Below, piece after piece: positions 1 to 7,395 of a DNA stretch of 64,000 nt. The stretch comes from MFD09286-c1 sp963701015 (GTDB taxonomy: Bacteria > Bacteroidota > Bacteroidia > Bacteroidales > DTGW01). A program made the translations under genes and the position numbers. Every line of letters begins with the position of its first letter. Position 1 is the first letter of the stretch. The notes under the pieces are model-generated. The model worked only from the letters and a program-made list of their open reading frames with translations, did no database searches and had not been told where the DNA came from. The stretch covers positions 3,038,001 through 3,102,000 of the forward strand of contig OY969556.1 of assembly GCA_963701015.1 (NCBI GenBank), in the 5' to 3' direction.

Positions 1-1
1 A

Positions 2-949
2 AAAATTTTAAAGGAAGAATTACAAAGAGATATTTTCGAAGAACCTGCACATACAACCTGCACAGGAATTGGTTACCACAGCGATATTATTCCATTTGAA
101 ACTACTATGACGGTTGTTGCGCGACAGTTTGCCCTTATGACTGAACATGGTTATGAAAACCTAGTACCGTCGTGTGTTACATCGTTTGGCATATATTCCG
201 AAGTTTTAGAAGTTTGGCAACATTATCCCGAAATGCTTGCCAAAGCAAGAAGATACTTAAAACAGGCAACCGGTCGGGAATTTATAATTCCAAAAAACAT
301 TGCACATGCAAGCGATATCATTTATAAATTCCGGAATGAAATTGCCTTAAAGGCTAAATTCAAATTAATAAATAAAAATACAGGCCAGGCTTTAAAGATT
401 GTTGAACATATTGGTTGCCATTATTCAAAAATGTTTCCGCATAAAGGTGTTGGCGGCGCAGAATATCCATATGTTTTGGTTGGCATGGTTGAATCGTGGG
501 GCGGTGAAGTTATTGATTATCCTGAACGAAGACATTGCTGTGGTTTTGGTTTCAGGCAATACCTTGTAAAAGCCAACAGGGGTTTTTCAATTGCCAGTTC
601 CAAAAAGAAATTCGATTCAATGGAACCTTATAAACCCGATATGATTATTACCAATTGTCCCGGTTGTCCAATGTTTCTGGATAAATGGCAGTATGCAATT
701 GCTGAAATGGAAGGTAAAACCTATGGCAGCAACGGAATGGGCATTCCTGTTTTTACATTCGAAGAAGTGGCAGGTCTTGTATTAGGTTACAATCCATGGG
801 ATATTGGATTGCAGGTTCATCAGGTTGCGGTTGAACCTTTGCTCGATAAAATGGGGATTCAATATAGCCCAAAAGAAAAATATTTGGGAAAAAATGGAAT
901 AAATATTGGGATGCCTGAAATGCCAGTGAAATTAAAAATATGTTGCTGA
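2..949 (+). CDS. HdrB-like heterodisulfide reductase subunit (5' truncated by window edge)
   Basis: The reading frame is open from base 2, so the true start lies upstream and the ATG at 107 is internal. About 315 residues are visible. A cysteine-rich CCG domain is clear: a Cys in IGCHYS (codon at 416), a CCG triplet (536-544) and a CPGC pair (656-667). An earlier HTTCTG segment near base 50 probably belongs to the first, truncated CCG repeat. In HdrB and HdrD these cysteines bind the noncubane [4Fe-4S] clusters that reduce disulfides. The gene heads an operon with HdrA, HdrC and a membrane fusion protein, with a 17-nt gap to hdrA. The physiological substrate is unknown. Nothing here indicates methanogenesis, so the CoM/CoB role should not be assumed. 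Confidence 0.85.
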   Translation, partial: KILKEELQRDIFEEPAHTTCTGIGYHSDIIPFETTMTVVARQFALMTEHGYENLVPSCVTSFGIYSEVLEVWQHYPEMLAKARRYLKQATGREFIIPKNIAHASDIIYKFRNEIALKAKFKLINKNTGQALKIVEHIGCHYSKMFPHKGVGGAEYPYVLVGMVESWGGEVIDYPERRHCCGFGFRQYLVKANRGFSIASSKKKFDSMEPYKPDMIITNCPGCPMFLDKWQYAIAEMEGKTYGSNGMGIPVFTFEEVAGLVLGYNPWDIGLQVHQVAVEPLLDKMGIQYSPKEKYLGKNGINIGMPEMPVKLKICC

Positions 950-966
950 TTAGAAATTAATTCTAA

Positions 967-1998
967 ATGGGGAAGAATAAAATAGCGATTATTGGCGGAG
1001 GAATTGCCGGACTGGAGGCAGCAAACAACCTTATTTCAATGGGGTTTGAAATAGTTATTATTGAAAAAAATAATCATACCGGAGGACATGTTGCCGATTG
1101 GTATCATCTTTTCCCAAACCATGAACCGGCACAAAATATAATATCAGAATTGGAAAACAAAATCCGAAATAAAGCTGAAATTCAATATGGCACAATTATT
1201 AAGGAATGTAAAAGATTTGGCGACATATTTAAATTAGAATTAGAAAATGGAGTAAACACCGAATGCAATGCTATAATTGTTGCCACCGGTTATAATTTAT
1301 TTGATGCTGCTAAAAAAGAAGAATATGGATACAAAATATATGACAATGTAATTACTTCCGCCGATTTGGAATCAAAATTCAAAGCCGGAGAAACCGTGAA
1401 AACTAAAAAAGGTGAAATTCCTAAAAGAATTGCGATGATACATTGTGTTGGTTCACGTGACGAAAAAGCAGGAAATACCTACTGTTCAAAAGTTTGTTGT
1501 GTTACGGGTGTTAAACAAGCCATTGAGTTGAAACAATATTTCCCCAATGCCGAAATATATTCGTTTTATATGGATTTAAGAATGTACGACAGACATTTCG
1601 AAGATATGTATTGCGAAGCCCAGTTAAAATATGGTATCCGTTTTATTCGTGGCAGGCTTTCCGAAGCTTGCGAAAATCAAGATGGTTCAATATTAGTTAA
1701 AGCCGAAGATACCTTAACCGGTAAACCTTTGAAAATGAGCGTTGATTTAGTTGTTTTATTGGTAGGTATGGAACCTGCAAAGGATAGCGAACAATTATCG
1801 GGGATTTTAAACCTTGAAGTTGAATCCGATAAATTTTTTAAACCTTTAGATAATCACTTAAATTTAAACATTACTTCGCAAATTGGTGTATTTATTGCCG
1901 GCACATGTTCTGGGCCAAAGTCAGTTGCTGAAACTATAGCTGATGCCCGTTCGGCAGCATTCAAAGCAGCTTGTTATGTTAACGGAAATTGTAATTAA
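967..1998 (+). CDS. Short HdrA-like FAD-binding subunit
   Basis: The protein has 343 residues and an N-terminal Rossmann FAD motif (IIGGGIAGLEAA, residues about 8-19) with the acidic IIEKN after the second strand. The middle carries the HdrA hallmark cysteines HCVGSRDE and YCSKVCC, followed by the YMDLRMYDRHFE stretch typical of HdrA. A second nucleotide-fold motif near the C-terminus ends in IAGTCSGPKSV. HdrA proteins are usually much longer and carry extra ferredoxin clusters. This one has only the flavin core, and no frame break explains the shortness. It probably passes electrons between flavin and the HdrC/HdrB clusters. It sits 8 nt upstream of hdrC. Confidence 0.85.
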   Translation: MGKNKIAIIGGGIAGLEAANNLISMGFEIVIIEKNNHTGGHVADWYHLFPNHEPAQNIISELENKIRNKAEIQYGTIIKECKRFGDIFKLELENGVNTECNAIIVATGYNLFDAAKKEEYGYKIYDNVITSADLESKFKAGETVKTKKGEIPKRIAMIHCVGSRDEKAGNTYCSKVCCVTGVKQAIELKQYFPNAEIYSFYMDLRMYDRHFEDMYCEAQLKYGIRFIRGRLSEACENQDGSILVKAEDTLTGKPLKMSVDLVVLLVGMEPAKDSEQLSGILNLEVESDKFFKPLDNHLNLNITSQIGVFIAGTCSGPKSVAETIADARSAAFKAACYVNGNCN

Positions 1999-2006
1999 CT
2001 TAAGCT

Positions 2007-2330
2007 ATGCCAAACTGGGGTTACAATATAAGTAAGGACAATCAGATTGATTTTGATAAAAACGACAGGCAAGTTATGCAACAATTGGCTGAAGCAGAAC
2101 CTTCGTTTAATTCATGTATTTCATGTGGTTCATGCGCGGGCACATGCAGCACATCTGATTTCACAACCCTGAGTTTGAGAAAAATTAATCTTTTGGTATT
2201 GCGCGGCGAAACGGACGAAGTTCTTTCAGAAATCTCACAGTGTATGTTATGTGGCAAATGTACATTGGTTTGTCCGCGTGGTGTTAATACACGAAATGTA
2301 ATTTTGAACCTGCTTAGAATATTACAATGA
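2007..2330 (+). CDS. HdrC-like ferredoxin subunit
   Basis: A small protein of 107 residues with two [4Fe-4S] binding motifs, CISCGSCAGTCS and CMLCGKCTLVCPRG, spaced as in HdrC. HdrC relays electrons from the HdrA flavin to the catalytic HdrB clusters. The stop codon overlaps the next start in an ATGA (2327-2330), so translation of the membrane fusion protein is probably coupled. No membrane segment or signal peptide is visible, so the A, B and C subunits should form a cytoplasmic module docked on the downstream membrane protein. Confidence 0.88.
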   Translation: MPNWGYNISKDNQIDFDKNDRQVMQQLAEAEPSFNSCISCGSCAGTCSTSDFTTLSLRKINLLVLRGETDEVLSEISQCMLCGKCTLVCPRGVNTRNVILNLLRILQ

Positions 2331-4153
2331 AATTTGACTTATTTGTATTGCCGTTTATTTCAGGACTGGTATTCGTTTTCATTTATACCGGATACAAATT
2401 TATTTCGTGGATAAAAGCATTAAATGTAGATGAAAAACAAAAATTAAAATCGCATTTCTTCAGCAAACAAATTGGTGTATCAATTAAAGAAATTTTTCAG
2501 GAATCGCTGATGCACCAACGTGTATTTAAAGTCTATCATTTGTTGGGATATATGCATATGAGCCTTGCCTTCGGCTGGTTCATGTTAATAGCAATTGGCA
2601 ATATCGAAATTAAATTTTATTCGGGATACACCATCAATCCTCCATATGTACCAATATTTTTACGATTTTTCGAAACAAATCCACTTCCCCACTTTTTTGG
2701 ACGTGGATCGAACTTTTTAATGGACTTATTGCTGTTGTTTATTTTATCGGGTGTTGGATTAGCACTTTACAAAAGAATTCGTGCCAAATCATTTGGTTTA
2801 AAACGAGTTACAAAACATAGTAAGTTTGACAGACTTGCACTTATTTCATTGTGGTTGATATTCCCATTACGGTTATTGGCCGAAAGTTTTACATCTGGAA
2901 TATATCAAAATGGTAGTTTTTTAACAGGAACAATAGGTGATGTTTTTGCTAATTTTTTACCGCTTGAAGTTCTTGTTTATCCAGCATGGTGGGCATATTC
3001 CATTGCCTTGGGCTGTTTCTTTTTCGCTTTACCATTTTCGCGCTATATGCATATTCCGGCAGAATTATTGTTAATTGTTCTTAGAAATGCAGGAATTAAG
3101 CCCAGAAAAACAATAAATTCTTATTCAAAGGTTGAAATTCATTCATGTTCACGTTGTGGAATTTGCATTGATCCTTGCCAGATAGCTCATTCGAATAATA
3201 TAACAACTATACAACCTTCCTACTTTTTTCGCGATATACGTTATAATCAATTGCAACCCGAAGTTGTTGAAAACTGCTTAATGTGCGGTAGATGCAATAG
3301 TTATTGTCCGGTTGGAATTAATTCAACTACTATTAGGCAGGAAAAAAGAATAGAGATAAATAATTTTCTTACAACAAATTATACCGAAATCAGCCAAAAG
3401 GTTGATCAGAAAACAGATATACTGTATTTTGCCGGATGTATGACCAACCTTACCAAAGGCATTAAAAAGTCTATGGAAACAATTCTGGATAATGCAGGTA
3501 TTAAATGGCAATATCTCGATAAGGACGGAACTGTTTGTTGTGGTAGGCCTTTAATTTTATCAGGTTTAATAAACTCAGCTAACGACCTGATTCTTAAAAA
3601 TACCGAAAATATTAAATTCTCTGGGGCGAAAACCTTGGTGACCTCATGCCCTATTTGCTATAAAGCTTTTAAAGAAGAGTACAAACTGGATATTGAAATT
3701 CTTCACCATTCTCAATTTTTGAAAAGATTGATTGAAGAAGGAAAAATTAAAGTTGCAAAAACCAATATTACTACTGTTTACCACGATCCGTGTGAACTAG
3801 GCCGGGGATCAGGAATATATGACGAACCCAGGTTTGTAATAAACAAAATAGCAGCTATTAAAAGTATTGAAAACGAAAAGGAAAAATCGCTTTGTTGTGG
3901 CGGAAGTATTGGTAATATTAAAATTAGCAATACTGATAAAAAGAAAATTGCTGAAGATGCATTAATTGGTTATAATTTGCAAAATGCCGATATGCTTGTA
4001 ACAGCCTGTCCTTTATGTAAGAAAACCTTTGACTCTGTTTCAAAAAAGCCTGTAATGGATATTGCCCAACTGGTTGCTGCAAATATGGTTTCGACGAAAA
4101 CAAATGAAAGTCTTTGTGAAGTTAACATTCAGGAAACTGAAGCGTTAATTTAA
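2327..4153 (+). CDS. Membrane HdrE/HdrC/HdrD-like fusion (cytochrome b, ferredoxin and CCG domains)
   Basis: The protein has 608 residues in three parts. Residues 1 to about 250 hold several hydrophobic helices with candidate haem-ligand histidines (YHLLGYMHMS, RYMHIP), resembling NarI/HdrE-type cytochrome b. Next come two [4Fe-4S] motifs starting near C274 (CSRCGICIDPC) and C317 (CLMCGRCNSYCP). The C-terminal half has two CCG domains (CCGRP near 404 with CPICYK near 441; CCGGS near 523 with CPLCKK near 562), as in HdrD/HdrB. The layout suggests electron flow between the quinone pool and a thiol/disulfide or similar site, possibly docking HdrABC. Comparable fusions are known in Qmo, Tmc and Hme complexes, but the exact family is uncertain. 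Confidence 0.82.
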   Translation: MKFDLFVLPFISGLVFVFIYTGYKFISWIKALNVDEKQKLKSHFFSKQIGVSIKEIFQESLMHQRVFKVYHLLGYMHMSLAFGWFMLIAIGNIEIKFYSGYTINPPYVPIFLRFFETNPLPHFFGRGSNFLMDLLLLFILSGVGLALYKRIRAKSFGLKRVTKHSKFDRLALISLWLIFPLRLLAESFTSGIYQNGSFLTGTIGDVFANFLPLEVLVYPAWWAYSIALGCFFFALPFSRYMHIPAELLLIVLRNAGIKPRKTINSYSKVEIHSCSRCGICIDPCQIAHSNNITTIQPSYFFRDIRYNQLQPEVVENCLMCGRCNSYCPVGINSTTIRQEKRIEINNFLTTNYTEISQKVDQKTDILYFAGCMTNLTKGIKKSMETILDNAGIKWQYLDKDGTVCCGRPLILSGLINSANDLILKNTENIKFSGAKTLVTSCPICYKAFKEEYKLDIEILHHSQFLKRLIEEGKIKVAKTNITTVYHDPCELGRGSGIYDEPRFVINKIAAIKSIENEKEKSLCCGGSIGNIKISNTDKKKIAEDALIGYNLQNADMLVTACPLCKKTFDSVSKKPVMDIAQLVAANMVSTKTNESLCEVNIQETEALI

Positions 4154-4340
4154 ATTAATTTAACCAGAGTTTAATTCTACCTGTTTTTATAAATCTTCAA
4201 TTTTAAAATTATAACGAATTAACTTAAACCTGATTAATTCTAATTTGTTATAAACATGTATAAAAAAACTAAATTGATGAATATGAGAAATTTTTAATAG
4301 TTTAATTTTTGATAAATCAATTCCAAAATCAAATATTAAT

Positions 4341-5637
4341 ATGAGAAATTTAAATAACATCGAGAAAAGTAGTTCAATACTTTCAATTATATTCCTATTC
4401 TTATTGACACTATTTTTAACTTCAAATTTATCTTGTCAGGTTTCAGATAACCAAAATATCAAATTAGTTTTACCCGACGGATTTAAATCGACTGTAGTTA
4501 CTGAATCGCTTGGACAAGGCCGACATTTAGCAGTAAACTCAAATGGCGACATTTATGTATCGCTGTTACACTTAAAAAACAAGTGCGGAATTGTTGCGCT
4601 TCGTGATACTAATAATGATGGAAAAGCAGATATAATAAAATACTTTGGAAAATATTCCGGTACTGGTATTGGTATTTATAATGGTTATTTATATTTTGGT
4701 GGCGATACTATTGTTGTTCGTTATAAACTAAAGGCTGGCGAACTTTTACCTGATACGAACTGCGAAATTGTTGCAAAAGGATTTCTTGTTAATTATCAAC
4801 ATGCTGCAAAGTCTATCACATTTGACAATGAAGGGCACATGTATGTAAATGTTGGAACTCCTTCCAATGCTTGTCAAACTCCAGATAGAACATTGCATAC
4901 TCCTGGGAACGATCCATGTCCATTGTTGGAAAAATTTGGAGGTATTTGGCGATTTGATGCCAATAAGTTGAACCAGGATCAAATGAAAGATGGATACCGA
5001 TATGCAACTGGTCTAAGGAACTGCGTGGCTTTGAGATGGAATTCAACGGCAAATCACCTTTATGTAGTTCAGCATGGTCGTGATCAATTGCATGAGTTCT
5101 GGCCTGAAATATATTCGGAAGATGATGGTGTAAATTTACCTGCTGAAGAATTTTTACTACTTAAGGGCAGAATGTGATTGCGGTTGGCCATATTGTTACT
5201 ATGATGATCGCCAAAATAAGAAATTGCTTGCTCCTGAATATGGCGGAAATGCTAAAATTGAAGGCAGATGTGCCGATAAAGTTAAACCAATAATGGCATT
5301 TCCAGCTCATTATGCACCTAACGACCTATTATTTTATACTGGAAATCAGTTTCCTGAAAAATATAGAAATGGCGCTTTCATTGCATTTCATGGCTCTTGG
5401 AACCGTGCGCCCCAAGAACAAAAAGGGTACAATGTTGTATTTGTTCCATTTAAAGGCGAATTGCCATCAGGAAATTGGGAAGTATTTGCAAATGGCTTTG
5501 CCGGAGTTCCAATTATTAAAAGTCCAAGAGATGCAAAAGCGCGACCTTGTGGATTAGCCCAAGGACCAGATGGTTCAATTTATGTAGTTGAAGATGATAA
5601 TGGTAAAATTTGGAAAATTTCTTATCAGCCTAAATAA
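4341..5637 (+). CDS. PQQ-type sugar (sorbosone/pyranose) dehydrogenase, frameshifted in this sequence
   Basis: Two frames join into one protein of about 430 residues. The first (4341-5177) starts with an export signal and carries beta-propeller features of soluble quinoprotein sugar dehydrogenases (GRHLAVNSNGDIYVSL; RNCVALRWN; VQHGRDQLHEFWPE). The second resumes near 5164 and reads through CGWPYCYYDD to PCGLAQGPDGSIYVVEDDNG and the stop at 5637. One extra base in the GGG at 5165-5167 accounts for the break. The rest is intact, so assembly error is as likely as a real pseudogene. The enzyme would oxidise a sugar in the periplasm and pass electrons to a cytochrome, and the next gene encodes one 17 nt away. 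Confidence 0.75.
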
Positions 5638-5654
5638 TTTTCGAATTAAAAATT

Positions 5655-6137
5655 ATGAAACAGTTTTTTGTTATGATTTTTCAAAAATATTTAAACAATG
5701 TAATTTGCTTATCCATTCTTATTGTTGTTTCAGCAATATTAAACTTATATGTTTTAAATGCTTCATCACTTCCAAAAAGTAATGGAATTTTTCATAAACA
5801 TCAGAATACCGATAATTCAGGCAAAGAAATTTTTAAAACCCATTGTTTATCATGCCATCAGGCTGATGGCAGCGGTGTTCCAGGAATGTATCCTCCTTTG
5901 CAAAAAAGTGATTGGGTAAATGGTGATAAAAATAAATTAATTAATATTCTTCTAAATGGTTTAGAAGGTGAAATAATAGTTAATTCAGACACTTACAGCC
6001 AGGTAATGCCAAAACAAAATAATCTATCTGATCAGGAAATTGCTGCAGTTTTGAATTACATAAGAAATAATTTAGACAACCATGCCGATTCAATTAAACC
6101 CAAAGAAGTATCAGTATTAAGAATGAAAATTAAATAA
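5655..6137 (+). CDS. Exported monohaem cytochrome c
   Basis: A protein of 160 residues with an N-terminal hydrophobic export or anchor segment (about 5-36). It has one haem site, C64-LS-C67-H68, and a likely distal ligand Met118 in SQVMPKQ. The surrounding sequence (DGSGVPGMYPPL, LSDQEIAAVLNYIRNN) is typical of class I cytochromes found fused or adjacent to quinoprotein dehydrogenases. It follows the sugar dehydrogenase by 17 nt and is its probable electron acceptor. Electrons would then go to a terminal oxidase encoded elsewhere. Confidence 0.85.
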   Translation: MKQFFVMIFQKYLNNVICLSILIVVSAILNLYVLNASSLPKSNGIFHKHQNTDNSGKEIFKTHCLSCHQADGSGVPGMYPPLQKSDWVNGDKNKLINILLNGLEGEIIVNSDTYSQVMPKQNNLSDQEIAAVLNYIRNNLDNHADSIKPKEVSVLRMKIK

Positions 6138-6142
6138 ATGAA

Positions 6143-6176
6143 AAGGCTTTTAGATATTTATCTCCAAAAGCCTTTA
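6143..6176. terminator. Bidirectional hairpin terminator
   Basis: A perfect 10-bp stem (AAAGGCTTTT at 6143-6152 with AAAAGCCTTT at 6167-6176) lies between the convergent cytochrome c gene and the thioredoxin-like gene. The A/T flanks on both sides fit Rho-independent termination in either direction. Confidence 0.7.
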
Positions 6177-6195
6177 TAAATTTAAAATAATCAGA

Positions 6196-6807
6196 TTAAT
6201 TTTTCGCCATTTTGTCTTTAATTGAGCAGCCGATTGCTTTTGTAAAATCAGGATTTGGGTTTTTCCCGGCCAATAATGCATCCAATGCATCTGCCAGATA
6301 AGGAGTTTTTACTTTCGAAGCATCCTGGTAATTATCATCAATTGCGCCAATATACTTTACAATTAAATCGCTGCCTTGTTTTTGCAAAAGAAAAACATGA
6401 GGCGTACGTTGAGCACCATAGCTTCTGTAAACCGATTGGGTTTCATCGAATAAATACGGAAAAGTGTATCCCTTTTCTTTCGATCTTTCAACCATTTTTT
6501 CATATGAATCATCGGCAACCAAAGCCGGATCGTTTGAACTTATTGCAATTACAGGATATCCCATAGGTTTATATTTTTTATCAATTGCAATTATCCTGTC
6601 CTGATAAGCTTGAGCAAACGGACAATGATTGCATGTAAATATTACAACAAAACCTTTAGCATCAGGATACTGGTTTAATGACACCATTTTTCCGTCAACA
6701 TTTTTTAAATTGAAGTCAGTAGCTTTATCTCCAACTTTATAACCTTGCGAGAAAATTGGCAGTACCGATAGCATTGAAATGCTAAATAACCATAACATCT
6801 TTTTCAT
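6196..6807 (-). CDS. Exported peroxiredoxin-like thioredoxin-fold protein
   Basis: A protein of 203 residues with a signal peptide (about 1-20, ending SVLPIFSQG) and an AhpC/TSA-like thioredoxin fold. The redox pair is C59-NH-C62 in FTCNHCPFA, followed by IDKKYKPMGYPVIAISSNDP. This CNHCPFA variant is common in a redoxin subgroup often annotated simply as thioredoxin family protein. The location is periplasmic by inference, with a role in thiol redox or peroxide handling. Its start overlaps the stop of the upstream TlpA-like gene (ATGA, 6804-6807), so the two are probably co-translated. Confidence 0.8.
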   Translation of the reverse strand: MKKMLWLFSISMLSVLPIFSQGYKVGDKATDFNLKNVDGKMVSLNQYPDAKGFVVIFTCNHCPFAQAYQDRIIAIDKKYKPMGYPVIAISSNDPALVADDSYEKMVERSKEKGYTFPYLFDETQSVYRSYGAQRTPHVFLLQKQGSDLIVKYIGAIDDNYQDASKVKTPYLADALDALLAGKNPNPDFTKAIGCSIKDKMAKN

Positions 6808-7304
6808 TTTATTCTAAGTTTTAAATTTATAATTGAATCTAGTTCATTGTATTTAAAGGAATGCGCATATGATTCCCTGAAATTTTTTCCATATATTAGT
6901 GTAAATGGCAATCCACCCGACCAGGATGAATCAACTTTATCTATCCATGCGTTTTGGTTTGGGTCATTAAGCAAAATTACCTGTGATTGAATATTATTTG
7001 CTTTTATATAAGGAATCAACCTGCTTTGAATTTGATTCGTAAAATCGAGACTAACCAATATAGTTTTAAACTTTTTATCAGCATACTTTTTATTGATAGC
7101 TACAATGGCTGGAATTTCCTGTCGACAAGGAATACACCAGGTTGCCCAAAAATTTACCAGATATACGGTATCATTTGATTTATGCAAATAATTATTAAGT
7201 TGGTTAAAATTTAAAACAGGTATATTTATAGCGCTAGGTTCTTGTGTAAACAAGTTTACTATTAAAAGAAAACATAAAATAAATATCGAATATATTTTAT
7301 TCAA
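6804..7304 (-). CDS. TlpA/ResA-like exported thiol-disulfide oxidoreductase
   Basis: A protein of 166 residues with an N-terminal hydrophobic signal (about 3-20) and a thioredoxin fold with the active site WATWC57-IP-C60. The later cis-Pro region (SWSGGLPFTLIYG) is also present. ResA/TlpA-type proteins reduce disulfides in the periplasm, for example in apocytochrome c maturation. A c-type cytochrome is encoded nearby, but on the other strand. The stop is shared in an ATGA overlap with the next redoxin gene. Confidence 0.82.
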   Translation of the reverse strand: MNKIYSIFILCFLLIVNLFTQEPSAINIPVLNFNQLNNYLHKSNDTVYLVNFWATWCIPCRQEIPAIVAINKKYADKKFKTILVSLDFTNQIQSRLIPYIKANNIQSQVILLNDPNQNAWIDKVDSSWSGGLPFTLIYGKNFRESYAHSFKYNELDSIINLKLRIK

Positions 7305-7395
7305 ATTATTTGAAATTTAAACTATTGGCTAATAAACAAGAAAAAGTTGAATGTGTTTATTTTACAAAAAATTGAAAGGGAATTTAACATTTTAA

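Noticed and set aside
967..1998. HdrA truncated by a frame error
   Set aside because: The frame is clean end to end, the C-terminal motif is present and hdrC starts 8 nt later. No missing domain is found in other frames.
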